From Oscillibacter sp. (lineage in GTDB: Bacteria > Bacillota > Clostridia > Oscillospirales > Oscillospiraceae), in assembly GCA_017447005.1 (NCBI GenBank), contig JAFSOM010000225.1, positions 1-22,678 on the forward strand: DNA of 22,678 nt. The letters run 5' to 3'. A program made the translations under genes and the position numbers. Below, one piece after another: positions 1 to 7,979 of this stretch (position 1 is the stretch's first letter; each line of letters starts with the position of its first letter). The notes under the pieces were generated by a model that was given only the letters and a program-made list of their open reading frames with translations, did no database searches and was not told the DNA's origin.

Positions 1-42
1 CGCTTTCAAATTTCGTAAGTCCCCCCTGAAAAGGGGGGATTT
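1..42. repeat. Dispersed G/C hairpin repeat, copy 1
   Basis: CGCTTTCAAA is followed by an inverted repeat: an arm ending in six C (17-26), a TGAAAA loop, and an arm beginning with six G (33-42), giving a stem of about 10 bp with one G-T wobble. The same lead-in and hairpin recur at 10945-10986. The copy lies beyond the stop of the minus-strand carboxypeptidase gene and may end its transcript, but the T tract is poor. The window begins inside the element, so its left edge is unknown. Confidence 0.75.
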
Positions 43-108
43 AGGGGGGTTCTTCGTAAAGCGAGGACATTAAACGCAAACTCCGAATGACAGGGGATTC
101 CGGGAGAA

Positions 109-1491
109 TCAGCGTCCGTTGTAGCCGCTGAAACCGGAGCCTTTCGAGCGGCGGCGGTTTTTCATCGCGTTGCGAATCAGCAGGGCGACGACCGCGACGC
201 CGACAACGCCCGCCCCGGCCCATACCAGTTTGTTTTGCGCTAACTCTAGGGCTTGTCTCTCCACTTGCAGGAACTTCGACAGCTCCGCCGCGTGGGACGA
301 AATCAGGTCTACCGCGCCGTACTCCACGCCGTTGTAACTCACGGTGACGCTTCCTAATTTCTGCCCTTCCTCAATCGGCGCTTCCAGTTTGTCGCCGTCC
401 AGATGAACGGTACGTTCTACGAGGTCTTTTTTCATTCCCGCCGGAACCAGCGCTTCCAGCGAACCGCCCGCGACCGCCGTCACGTGGTCAGTTTTCGACA
501 GTTCCACGGGAATTTCGTCAATCGGTTCGCCGTCGTCGAGCAAATCCATGTAGCGGAAATTGTCAAAGCCCCAATTAAACAGGCGCGTCGTCTCCGAGAA
601 ACTCCGGATAATCGTCCGCTTGCCTTCCTGTACGCGTTCCGCGCCCATCACGACGCTGAGGAAATGTTTGTTGTTGCGTTGCGCCGTCGATACGAGGCAA
701 TGTCCCGATTGGCTCGTCGAACCCGTCTTGACGCCGTGCGCCTCCGGATTCTTGTAGTCCGGTATCCGGCGGTTGCAAATGAGGTAGTTCGTATTCAGCA
801 ACGCCCGTTCTTTGCTCAGGTTCGTGGCGGGGACGACCACCCGGTCAGTGTCGCAGATAACCATGAACGTCGGGTATTTCATCGCGGCGGTGGTGATAAG
901 GTACATATCCCACGGGGACGTGTAATGACCGGGGTCATGCAGTCCGTGGGGGTTGACAAAGTGCGTGTTCTGACAGCCTAACGCCGACGCTTTCTTGTTC
1001 ATCGCGTCTACGAACGCGTCCACGGAGCCGGAGACCGCGACCGCCAGCACGCACGCCGCCTCATTCGCCGACGGAATCAGCAGACAGTCCAGCAGATTCC
1101 GCACGGTCATGACCTCGCCCTCTTTCAGTCCGACGGTACTGCCGTCAGCGGGCAACGTGTTCACGATTGGCCCGGCGGTGATTTTCTGGTCAAACGTCAG
1201 TTTTCCGGTGTCAATGGCCTCCAGCGTCAGAAGCGCGGTCATGATTTTGGTCAGGCTTGCGGGGTAGAGTTCCGCGTGTTCGTTTTTGCCGTAAACCATT
1301 TTCCCGGTTTTCATGTCCACCAGCAGCGCGCCCTGCGCCAGAATATTGGGGTCCGGCGCCGCAACAACCTGAACCTCTTCGGCCAGTCCCCATGACGGCA
1401 AAAGCGCCAGCGTCAGAACCAACGCCAAAAGGAGCGTGAAAAACCGGGTTTTCCCGCCGGACAGACGTTGTATTTTCCGATATGAGTTCAT
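109..1491 (-). CDS. D-alanyl-D-alanine carboxypeptidase (penicillin-binding protein, DacA/DacF type)
   Basis: This 460-residue serine peptidase should remove the terminal D-Ala from peptidoglycan stem peptides outside the membrane. All three penicillin-binding motifs of the S11 family are visible: SLTK (Ser79 nucleophile, Lys82), SAN (141-143) and KTG (255-257). A signal peptide occupies about residues 1-37, and a C-terminal hydrophobic stretch near 423-439 followed by a basic tail anchors the protein; in most family members the anchor is an amphipathic helix, so a true membrane segment is slightly unusual. The start is supported by GGGAGG five bases upstream and by a good promoter at 1545-1573. 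It is transcribed away from the comEA-like gene. The family is certain; DacA versus DacF (the sporulation form) cannot be decided here. Confidence 0.95.
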   Translation of the reverse strand: MNSYRKIQRLSGGKTRFFTLLLALVLTLALLPSWGLAEEVQVVAAPDPNILAQGALLVDMKTGKMVYGKNEHAELYPASLTKIMTALLTLEAIDTGKLTFDQKITAGPIVNTLPADGSTVGLKEGEVMTVRNLLDCLLIPSANEAACVLAVAVSGSVDAFVDAMNKKASALGCQNTHFVNPHGLHDPGHYTSPWDMYLITTAAMKYPTFMVICDTDRVVVPATNLSKERALLNTNYLICNRRIPDYKNPEAHGVKTGSTSQSGHCLVSTAQRNNKHFLSVVMGAERVQEGKRTIIRSFSETTRLFNWGFDNFRYMDLLDDGEPIDEIPVELSKTDHVTAVAGGSLEALVPAGMKKDLVERTVHLDGDKLEAPIEEGQKLGSVTVSYNGVEYGAVDLISSHAAELSKFLQVERQALELAQNKLVWAGAGVVGVAVVALLIRNAMKNRRRSKGSGFSGYNGR

Positions 1492-1544
1492 CGTGTCCCT
1501 CCCGTTTTCCGTGCGCGGGATAGTCCGCGCCTATGTTGGGGTAC

Positions 1545-1573
1545 AGTATAACAAAAAAAATGGGGGAGTTCAA
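1545..1573 (-). promoter_or_regulatory. Sigma-A type promoter for the carboxypeptidase gene
   Basis: On the minus strand TTGAAC (1568-1573) and TATACT (1545-1550) are separated by exactly 17 bases. The element sits about 50 bases upstream of the carboxypeptidase start and overlaps the ribosome binding region of the divergent gene at 1576. Confidence 0.7.
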
Positions 1574-1575
1574 GC

Positions 1576-2214
1576 ATGAAAAAGAAACAAAAGATAAACA
1601 AAGCGGTAAATTATGGAGAATGGATTCTGCTGGGGCTGACGGCGGCGTTTCTCTGCGTCCTGTTCGCCCTGCGGGAACGGCCCGCGCCCGAACGCGGGAT
1701 TAGCGTCCGCACGGCGTCAAACCGTCTCCCGTCCGGCGATTCCGGAAGCGCGTCCGCCGCGCCGGAATCCGTCCCCGACGCCGGAAGCGCGTCCGCTGAC
1801 GCCGAGAGCGTGTCCGCCGCGCCGGAATCCGTCCCCGACGCCGAAAGCGCGTCCGCTGACGCCGAGAGCGTGTCCGCCGCGCCGGAATCCGTCCCCGACG
1901 CCGGGAGCGCGTCCGGCAACCCGGGCGACGTTTCCGCGAACGCTGACGCCGCGCTCTATGCTGTCATTCCGTCCGGTACGCCCGCCGTCACGCCGTCCGC
2001 TACGCCGTCCGGGGACGCGCAAGGACGCGTAAACCTCAATACGGCGGACTTGGCGGAGCTTTGCGCCCTGCCCGGTATCGGCGACGCCCTCGCCGGACGC
2101 ATTATCGCTTATCGGGAGGAGCACGGCCCCTTTGCGCGTCCGGAAGACGTGATGCGGGTATCGGGAATCGGTCAGGGCAAATTTGACGCGATGAAAGCCT
2201 TGATTACCGTCTAG
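1576..2214 (+). CDS. comEA: ComEA-like helix-hairpin-helix protein with a repetitive linker
   Basis: A 212-residue protein with a short cytoplasmic N-terminus, one membrane segment (about 14-31), a long Ser/Ala/Pro/Asp-rich linker and a C-terminal tandem helix-hairpin-helix domain (151-212). The domain begins VNLNTAD, as in ComEA, and carries the hairpins PGIG (166-169) and SGIG (196-199). ComEA is the membrane-anchored double-stranded-DNA receptor for transformation; comEC, its usual partner, is not adjacent. The linker contains nearly three copies of a 20-residue unit encoded by an exact 60-bp period, which is unusual for this family. The start follows GGGGGAG by seven bases. It could also be a generic HhH surface protein, since the domain alone does not prove competence. 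Confidence 0.85.
   Translation: MKKKQKINKAVNYGEWILLGLTAAFLCVLFALRERPAPERGISVRTASNRLPSGDSGSASAAPESVPDAGSASADAESVSAAPESVPDAESASADAESVSAAPESVPDAGSASGNPGDVSANADAALYAVIPSGTPAVTPSATPSGDAQGRVNLNTADLAELCALPGIGDALAGRIIAYREEHGPFARPEDVMRVSGIGQGKFDAMKALITV
1741..1920 (+). repeat. 60-bp tandem repeat inside the comEA-like gene, about 3 copies
   Basis: The blocks 1741-1800, 1801-1860 and 1861-1920 align without gaps and differ at only a few bases. Each encodes a 20-residue unit containing SAAPESVPDA. The period is a multiple of three, so copy-number change would lengthen or shorten the linker without breaking the frame. Confidence 0.95.
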
Positions 2215-2228
2215 CGCGAGTATATAAT
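2200..2228 (+). promoter_or_regulatory. Sigma-A type promoter for the kinase gene
   Basis: TTGATT (2200-2205), a 17-base spacer and a perfect TATAAT (2223-2228). The -35 lies within the last codons of the comEA-like gene, so the kinase gene can be transcribed independently. The start codon at 2269 is about 40 bases downstream. Confidence 0.75.
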
Positions 2229-2268
2229 AGGTTTGTCCCTTGTAACGTCATGGAAAAGAGGCGATGGA

Positions 2269-4557
2269 ATGCGTTGTATCAACTGTATGCGGGAGTTGAA
2301 GGACGGCGGCGGCGTCTGTCCGTACTGCGGCTTCGACGCGGACAAGTACAAGCCCCCGAATGACGCCCTGCCGCCGGGTAGCGTCCTCAATGGCGGAAAA
2401 TACGTCGTCGGGCGCGTACTGGGGCGCGGCGGCTTCGGCATTACCTACGTGGCCTTAGACCAACATCTCGGCTTGCGCGTGGCAATCAAAGAGTGTATGC
2501 CACAGCGCGACGCCCGGCGCGACGCGGACGGCGTCTCCGCGCAGTGGCTCGTACCCGTGTACGAACAGGAACGCGCAAGGGAGAGTTTTCTCCGGGAAGC
2601 GGAAAAACTGGCGAAAATTTACGGCATTCCCGGCGTTGTGCCCGTGCGGGAGTATTTCGACGACAACGAAACGACTTACATCGTCATGGACTACGTGGAG
2701 GGCGAAACGCTCGCGCAACGTCTGCGGCATACAGGCCCCATGAGCGCAAGCGAATGTTTCCGCTTACTCTCCCCCGTCATGGATACCCTCGCGCAAGCGC
2801 ACAGGTTACAAATAGAGGGAGAAGACGAGATAGGCGTGATTCACCGCGACATCAAGCCGAATAACATCATGATTGGGCGGATAAAGGGCGGCAAGGAAAG
2901 AGTATGGCTCTTAGACCTCGGCGCGGCGAAAGACTTGGGTACGCGGGATTCCGCGCCGAACGTCAGCGTTGAATCGCGGCCTGTCGGGACGCCGGGCTAC
3001 GCGCCGCCGGAACAGGGTACTTTTAAAGGTTCAATCGGCCCATGGACAGACGTTTACGCCATGAGCGCGACGTTTATCTACTGCATGACCGGACAGAAAC
3101 CGCCCGATTCTCAAAGCCGTTCAAGCGAAACCCGGGAGCCGGAAGTTTTGTTGTCCGTACCGGGTTCGCTGGGCGACGTTCTCCGTAAGGGAATGGCCTT
3201 GCACCGGGAAGAGCGCTACCAGACTATGGAGGAACTGCGCGACGCGCTGGAAAAGGCGATTCCCAAACCGAAACCGAAACGCCCGAAATGGATTCCCGCG
3301 CTTGTCGCTCTGCTGGCGATTGCGATTGTAGCCGTATGTCTCATTGTGCGCCCGCAACCCGAACCTGTGCCCGTAGCGGAACCGGACATACCGCCGGAGG
3401 AACAGCCGGTAGATACGGAAGAAGCGGACGAAGAGGAAGCGCCGGACGAGCCGGAAGGCCCTGAACCCGTCGGCGGGGGCAGTTGCGGCTTGAACGTATT
3501 TTGGAGCTTGTACTACGGCAGCGACCCGGCAGAATATGAGTTGCTCATTGAAGTTGTAGATAACGGCCCTGACGAAAACTACGGCGCTATGCACGATTAC
3601 GAGGATGAGAATCCCGATATGCCGTGGTATGAGTACAGGGAACAGATTGTTCGTGTCCGCATAACATCCGACGTTACTCATATTGGCGCAAATGCGTTTG
3701 CCGGTTGTACGCGTCTGGAAAGCGTCGAACTTCCCGAAGGCCAACTCACGAGCATTGGAAGATACGCTTTTTATAACTGTAGCAATTTGAAAAGCGTTAC
3801 GATTCCGGGTAGCGTGACGGAAATCGGTAAAGGCGCTTTTTTGAAATGCGGCAATTTGAAGAACGTAAAGATTCCAAACAGTGTGACAACCATCGGCGAA
3901 TACGCTTTTCAAGAATGTACCACTCTTGAAAGCGTTACGATTCCGGGTAGCGTGACGGAAATCGGCGAAGGCGCTTTTTCTCTCTGTAGCAATTTGACAG
4001 ATGTCACAATCGTAAACGGCGTGACGACCATCGGCAAAGGCGCCTTTTGGCAATGCGGCAATTTGAAGAGCGTAAAGATTCCAAACAGCGTGACGACCAT
4101 CGGTGAAGCCGCTTTTCAGGAATGCGCCAGCCTTGAAAGCATTATCATTCCAAACGGCGTGACAACCATCGGAGAAAACGCTTTTCGGCAATGCAAAAAT
4201 CTGGACTACATGAGCTTCCCGGACAGCGTGAAAACCATAGGCAACTGCGCTTTTTATGAGTGTACCGCGTTGAAGAGCGTCACGCTTTCGGACAATTTAA
4301 TCACTATCGGCGATTACGCTTTCGCCCACTGCATACACCTGAAAAGCGTTTCCATTCCCGAGAGCGTACTGGAAATCGGCGAATACGCGTTCAATGATTG
4401 CACCGAGTTGGTAAGCGTCTCTATTGCGTCCAGCGCGGTGAAAATCAAAGAGGGCGCGTTTACCGCCTGTCCCAGTTTGGAGCGCCTCAGCGCGCCGGAT
4501 GAAGTGTGGAAAGCTCTTCCGAACAATATCTTTGATGACGGCGTTGCTTTCGAATAA
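2269..4557 (+). CDS. Zinc-ribbon / Ser-Thr protein kinase / transmembrane / BspA-type leucine-rich repeat protein
   Basis: A 762-residue predicted membrane kinase. A zinc ribbon (Cys3, Cys6, Cys17, Cys20) precedes a Hanks-type kinase domain with a glycine loop GRGGFG (52-57), Lys74 in VAIK, HRDIKPNN with catalytic Asp194, DLG in place of DFG (Asp216) and GTPGYAPPEQ. One membrane segment (about 341-360) is followed by an acidic Pro/Glu linker and an outside domain of about a dozen 23-residue LRR_5/BspA repeats of the type IGxxAFxxCxxLxxVxIPxxVTT. This fits a receptor kinase whose repeats sense an outside ligand or surface; ligand and substrates are unknown. A TTG at 2233 would add 12 residues, but the ATG at 2269 has AAGAGG seven bases upstream and begins just before the zinc ribbon. 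No PP2C phosphatase gene is adjacent. Confidence 0.9.
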   Translation: MRCINCMRELKDGGGVCPYCGFDADKYKPPNDALPPGSVLNGGKYVVGRVLGRGGFGITYVALDQHLGLRVAIKECMPQRDARRDADGVSAQWLVPVYEQERARESFLREAEKLAKIYGIPGVVPVREYFDDNETTYIVMDYVEGETLAQRLRHTGPMSASECFRLLSPVMDTLAQAHRLQIEGEDEIGVIHRDIKPNNIMIGRIKGGKERVWLLDLGAAKDLGTRDSAPNVSVESRPVGTPGYAPPEQGTFKGSIGPWTDVYAMSATFIYCMTGQKPPDSQSRSSETREPEVLLSVPGSLGDVLRKGMALHREERYQTMEELRDALEKAIPKPKPKRPKWIPALVALLAIAIVAVCLIVRPQPEPVPVAEPDIPPEEQPVDTEEADEEEAPDEPEGPEPVGGGSCGLNVFWSLYYGSDPAEYELLIEVVDNGPDENYGAMHDYEDENPDMPWYEYREQIVRVRITSDVTHIGANAFAGCTRLESVELPEGQLTSIGRYAFYNCSNLKSVTIPGSVTEIGKGAFLKCGNLKNVKIPNSVTTIGEYAFQECTTLESVTIPGSVTEIGEGAFSLCSNLTDVTIVNGVTTIGKGAFWQCGNLKSVKIPNSVTTIGEAAFQECASLESIIIPNGVTTIGENAFRQCKNLDYMSFPDSVKTIGNCAFYECTALKSVTLSDNLITIGDYAFAHCIHLKSVSIPESVLEIGEYAFNDCTELVSVSIASSAVKIKEGAFTACPSLERLSAPDEVWKALPNNIFDDGVAFE

Positions 4558-4570
4558 TCCTCACCTCCTA

Positions 4571-4608
4571 GCCTGTCCCGTCGCGGCCTGCGCGGGACGG
4601 GCCGTTTT
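4571..4608 (+). terminator. Rho-independent terminator after the kinase gene
   Basis: GCCTGTCCCG (4571-4580) pairs over 10 bp with CGGGACGGGC (4593-4602), one pair being G-T, and is followed by CGTTTT. The T run is short. Confidence 0.65.
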
Positions 4609-4643
4609 CGGTACGGGCGGCGAATAAAAATCCGGCGCGGGCA

Positions 4644-4672
4644 TTGACAAACGGAAAGGTTTATTGTATCAT
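4644..4672 (+). promoter_or_regulatory. Sigma-A type promoter for the degV-family gene
   Basis: A perfect TTGACA (4644-4649), 17 bases, then TATCAT (4667-4672). Its position, with the -10 at 4667, argues against an upstream start codon at 4664 for the next gene. Confidence 0.75.
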
Positions 4673-4714
4673 GTCACATGGTTTCATAAATCACCAAATA
4701 AGGGGCGTAAAATA

Positions 4715-5560
4715 ATGTGGAATCTTGTCAGCGACGGCACCTGCGACCTCCGGCGGAGCGATTTTGTCAGCGACAGCGTGCGTTTTGAGACGGCGCCGTT
4801 ACGTCTGCGCGTGGGGGCGCGGGAGTTCGTCGACAATGACGACCTGCGCGTTCCCGAACTCCTGAAAGCCATGCGGGACGAGAAAGGCCCGTCCTCCAGC
4901 GCCTGCCCGTCCCCGGCGGCTTACGCCCGGGCCTTTGAGAAGGGCGATAAGTCCATTTGCTTCACGATTTCCAGCGCGCTTTCCGGGAGTTATAATTCCG
5001 CCGTGTCGGGCCGGGAACTGTGTCTGGAAGACCATCCCGACAAACAAATCTGCGTGATTGACTCCAAATCCACGGCGGGCGTACCGTTCCTGTTAGTCCG
5101 CCGCGCTAAAGAGCTTATGGAAGCCGACCCCGACGGCGAACATTTTGAAGAAATCTGCGCGGAACTGCGCGTCTATCAGGCCTCTCTGCGCACGGTGTTC
5201 ACGCTGGAAAACTACGACAACCTCATCAAGAACGGGCGTATGCGTCCGCTGGTGGGGACGCTCCTGCATACGCTGGGCATTCACGTCATAGCGATTGGCA
5301 CGTCTCAGGGAAGCATACAGGTGGTTGACAAGGCGCGGGGCGAGACCAAAACGCATAGGGGCATGATTGACATTATGCGGGTCAGCAAGGACTGCACCGG
5401 GGCGACGGTGATGATTCATCACTGTGAGAATCTGGCGGGGGCGGTGAAGCTCAAAGAGGCAATTTTGAAGGAACTGCCCGTCAAGAGCGTGGAAATCATG
5501 TCGTGCCGGGGCCTGAACAGCTTTTACGCCATGGAAAAGGGCCTGATTGTCGGCTATTGA
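4715..5560 (+). CDS. DegV family protein (fatty-acid-binding, FakB-like)
   Basis: A 281-residue cytoplasmic protein with the DegV layout. It begins MWNLVSDGTCDL (family: xxSDSTxDL), has SACPSPAAY where the family has a T/S-S-Q-P-type motif, then TISSALSGSYNSA, and VIDSKS at the domain junction. Family members bind a single fatty acid, and some (FakB) present it to the kinase FakA for phosphorylation. No fakA-like gene is nearby, and the central lipid-binding segment is diverged, so the ligand is open. The start is the ATG at 4715, preceded by AAGGGG nine bases upstream; an in-frame ATG at 4664 lies upstream of the predicted transcription start. It appears to be a single-gene unit. Confidence 0.85.
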   Translation: MWNLVSDGTCDLRRSDFVSDSVRFETAPLRLRVGAREFVDNDDLRVPELLKAMRDEKGPSSSACPSPAAYARAFEKGDKSICFTISSALSGSYNSAVSGRELCLEDHPDKQICVIDSKSTAGVPFLLVRRAKELMEADPDGEHFEEICAELRVYQASLRTVFTLENYDNLIKNGRMRPLVGTLLHTLGIHVIAIGTSQGSIQVVDKARGETKTHRGMIDIMRVSKDCTGATVMIHHCENLAGAVKLKEAILKELPVKSVEIMSCRGLNSFYAMEKGLIVGY

Positions 5561-5624
5561 CGCGTCCGTTTTTCCCTATTGACGCTGTCCGTTTTTCCGG
5601 GAACGCGGTTTTCGACGGGACGAT

Positions 5625-5663
5625 AAAAGCGCTTTCTCCGTCCGACGGGGAAGGCGCTTTCAA
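5625..5663 (+). terminator. Hairpin after the degV-family gene, probable terminator
   Basis: AAAGCGC...GCGCTTT arms (5626-5632 and 5654-5660) with further pairing TTCTCCGT/ACGGGGAA inside, a long stem with a small loop. The T run on the 3' side is only the arm's own TTT, so termination may be weak. The right arm runs into CGCTTTCAAA, the lead-in of the dispersed repeat family, and the sequence to about 5700 contains a diverged CCCTGAAAGGGG hairpin of that family. Confidence 0.5.
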
Positions 5664-5776
5664 ACATTGTTCCCTCGTCCCTGAAAGGGGAGCGGGACAG
5701 GCGAAGGGTTCAATTCGCGCAACCTGACAAGCGACTGTATCCGCGTACTTTCTATGAGCGAATCCGACAAAAAAGA

Positions 5777-5805
5777 TTGACAAGGACGGCGGAATCTGTT
5801 AAACT
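5777..5805 (+). promoter_or_regulatory. Sigma-A type promoter for mtlA
   Basis: A perfect TTGACA (5777-5782), a 17-base spacer and TAAACT (5800-5805). This leaves a leader of about 100 bases before the mtlA start at 5912. Confidence 0.7.
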
Positions 5806-5816
5806 TGTTCATACAA

Positions 5817-5871
5817 GGAACCGGGAAACGTTTGCTTGCGCGCTATGAAAACGCGGACGAATCGCGGTTCC
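5817..5871 (+). promoter_or_regulatory. Structured leader of mtlA
   Basis: GGAACCG (5817-5823) is complementary to CGGTTCC (5865-5871), and inside it CGTTT (5829-5833) pairs with AAACG (5849-5853). The structure lies just after the predicted transcription start. I recognise no known riboswitch or antiterminator consensus, so a regulatory role is inference. Confidence 0.35.
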
Positions 5872-5911
5872 TGTCCGGATTGCCGGGAATAGAAAAGGGA
5901 GGAAAAAGCGT

Positions 5912-7804
5912 ATGAAAGAACGGATTCAAAAGTTTGGACGCTTCCTCAGCGGCATGGTCATGCCGAACATCGGAGCGTTCATCGCGTGGGGCTTTATCGC
6001 GGCCCTGTTCATCGCGGACGGCTGGCTTCCCAATGAACGCATTGCCACCATGGTCAGCCCCATGTTGAGCTACCTTCTGCCGGTTCTTATCGGCTACACC
6101 GGCGGACGTATGGTCGCTGACCAGAAAGGCGCGGTAGCGGGCGCGATTGCCACGTTAGGCGTCATCGTCGGCGCGGGAATCCCCATGTTTATCGGCGCCA
6201 TGATTATGGGTCCGCTCGGCGGCTACGCTATCAAGAAATTTGATGAGGCCATGGAAGGCCATGTGCCCGCCGGATTTGAAATGCTGGTGAACAACTTCTC
6301 CGTGGGCATTATCGGCGGCGCGTTGTCCATTGTCGCTATGTTCATCATCGGCCCGGCCTGCGAACTGCTCACGGGCGCGTTAGGCGCGGGCGTCGGCTTC
6401 ATGGTCAATCACGGCCTGTTGCCCTTTACCGCGATTCTCGTCGAACCCGCGAAAGTGCTTTTCCTCAACAACGCCATCAACCACGGCGTGTTTACGCCTA
6501 TCGGACTGGAACAGGCGCAACAGGTCGGAAAGTCCATTCTGTTCATGATTGAATCCAACCCCGGCCCCGGTCTGGGTCTGCTGTTGGCCTACTGCGTGGC
6601 GGGCAAAGGCTCCTCCCGTTCGTCCGCGGCTGGCGCGGCGTTTATCCAGTTCGTCGGCGGCATTCACGAACTTTACTTCCCCTATGTGCTCATGAACCCC
6701 ATCCTGATTCTCGGCCCCATGAGCGGAAACTTTGTGGCGATTCTGGTACTGTCGATTCTCGGCGGCGGTCTGAAAGCGGCGGCGTCTCCCGGCTCCATCA
6801 TCGCCGAACTGCTCATGACGCCCCGCGGCGCGTATTTCGCCAATATCTGCGGCATTGCGGCGGGTTGCGCGGTCAGCTTTGTGGTAACGGTCGCGCTGAT
6901 GAAACTTTTCGTACGCGAGAGCGAAGGCGACTTTGAAGCGGCGCAGGCGCAACTTGCCGCCGATAAGGCCGCCGCGAAGGGTCAGGCCGTTGACGTGAGC
7001 GCGGGCGTTTACGTCGACCCGAACGACGTGAAAAAGATTGTGTTCGCCTGCGACGCCGGCATGGGTTCGTCGGCCATGGGCGCCACGATGTTGCGGAACA
7101 AGCTCAAGAGCGCGGGTATCGCCGATATTACCGTTGTACACGCGCCGGTTTCCGAAGTGCCGAAGGACTGTCAGATTATCGTCACGCACCACGAACTGTC
7201 GGCGCGGGCGGCGAATGACAATCCCGGCGTGCGGATTATCCCTATCAAGAACTTCATGGGCGCGCCGGAGTACGACGCCCTTGTCACGGAGATGGTCGAG
7301 GGACGCGGCGCGGCTGGCGCGAAGAGCGCGGCGAGCGTACACGCGGACGCCTCCGAACGCGTACAGAAGGGCGAAATTCTGCTCAAGAAAGAGAATATCC
7401 GTCTGGGCTGCAAGCCCGTCGCGCCGGAACAGGCTATCCGCGACTGCGGACGCATGATGGTGGAAGCGGGTATCGTCGAAGAGGGCTACATTGAGGGCAT
7501 GATTGAGCGGAACAAGGAGTTCCCGGTAGCGATTGGCAATCATGTCGCCATCCCGCACGGCACCAACGAGGCCCGGAAGTATATTATTAAGAACGGTCTT
7601 GTATGCATGACGTACCCCGAAGGTATCGCATGGGACGAGGACACGGTCAAGCTTGTCATCGGCATTGCGGTCAAGGACGGCGGCGACCATGTGGACGTGC
7701 TCGGCTCCGTGGCGGAAGCGGCGGACACCGAAGAGGCCACCGACGCGCTTGTCGGAAGCGGCGACCTTGACGCGATTTACAAGAAGCTCAACGGCCTTGC
7801 ATAA
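5912..7804 (+). CDS. mtlA: PTS mannitol transporter, fused EIICBA
   Basis: A 630-residue mannitol-specific phosphotransferase permease that imports mannitol and phosphorylates it to mannitol-1-phosphate. The membrane EIIC domain (about 1-340) starts KFGRFLSGMVMPNIGAFIAW and keeps the central GGIHELYFPYVLMNP loop typical of MtlA. EIIB (about 372-470) has its phospho-cysteine at Cys380 in FACDAGMGSSAMG, and EIIA (about 485-630) has its phospho-histidine at His549 in AIPHGTNEARK. Length and domain order match the E. coli-type protein; many Firmicutes split EIIA off as MtlF. GGGAGG lies nine bases before the ATG. The expected neighbours mtlD (mannitol-1-phosphate dehydrogenase) and mtlR are absent here, so catabolism must be encoded elsewhere. 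Confidence 0.95.
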   Translation: MKERIQKFGRFLSGMVMPNIGAFIAWGFIAALFIADGWLPNERIATMVSPMLSYLLPVLIGYTGGRMVADQKGAVAGAIATLGVIVGAGIPMFIGAMIMGPLGGYAIKKFDEAMEGHVPAGFEMLVNNFSVGIIGGALSIVAMFIIGPACELLTGALGAGVGFMVNHGLLPFTAILVEPAKVLFLNNAINHGVFTPIGLEQAQQVGKSILFMIESNPGPGLGLLLAYCVAGKGSSRSSAAGAAFIQFVGGIHELYFPYVLMNPILILGPMSGNFVAILVLSILGGGLKAAASPGSIIAELLMTPRGAYFANICGIAAGCAVSFVVTVALMKLFVRESEGDFEAAQAQLAADKAAAKGQAVDVSAGVYVDPNDVKKIVFACDAGMGSSAMGATMLRNKLKSAGIADITVVHAPVSEVPKDCQIIVTHHELSARAANDNPGVRIIPIKNFMGAPEYDALVTEMVEGRGAAGAKSAASVHADASERVQKGEILLKKENIRLGCKPVAPEQAIRDCGRMMVEAGIVEEGYIEGMIERNKEFPVAIGNHVAIPHGTNEARKYIIKNGLVCMTYPEGIAWDEDTVKLVIGIAVKDGGDHVDVLGSVAEAADTEEATDALVGSGDLDAIYKKLNGLA

Positions 7805-7837
7805 GGCGGCGAATATTTCCGGCTATCCTGACGGCAA

Positions 7838-7872
7838 TCCTCCCTCGTGCTTTCGGGGGAGGACGTTTTTTT
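7838..7872 (+). terminator. Rho-independent terminator after mtlA
   Basis: TCCTCCC (7838-7844) pairs with GGGAGGA (7857-7863), followed after CG by a run of seven T (7866-7872). Confidence 0.85.
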
Positions 7873-7979
7873 GAGTGAAAAAACGGAAAGTAGCTATTGC
7901 GTTTTTATGAAAAATATGGCATAGTGTCAAAAACAATCGATTTCGGGATACAATGAGCGTTATTTGGGAGGCTTCAACT

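Noticed and set aside
3121..4191. Long open frame on the minus strand inside the kinase-LRR gene (356 codons)
   Set aside because: It mirrors the LRR periodicity of the plus-strand gene, has no ribosome binding site and no recognisable motif; it is a shadow of the repeats.
5843..5860. Catabolite-responsive element (cre) near TGAAAACG upstream of mtlA
   Set aside because: Only the left half resembles the cre consensus; the right half does not match.
6380..7690. Open frame of 436 codons opposite mtlA
   Set aside because: His/Arg-rich composition typical of antisense to a GC-rich gene; mtlA is clear on the other strand.
7897..7925. Promoter TTGCGT-17-CATAGT for the coiled-coil gene
   Set aside because: The spacing is right, but both hexamers are weak and the region is AT-rich, so chance is likely; the gene's real promoter is undecided.
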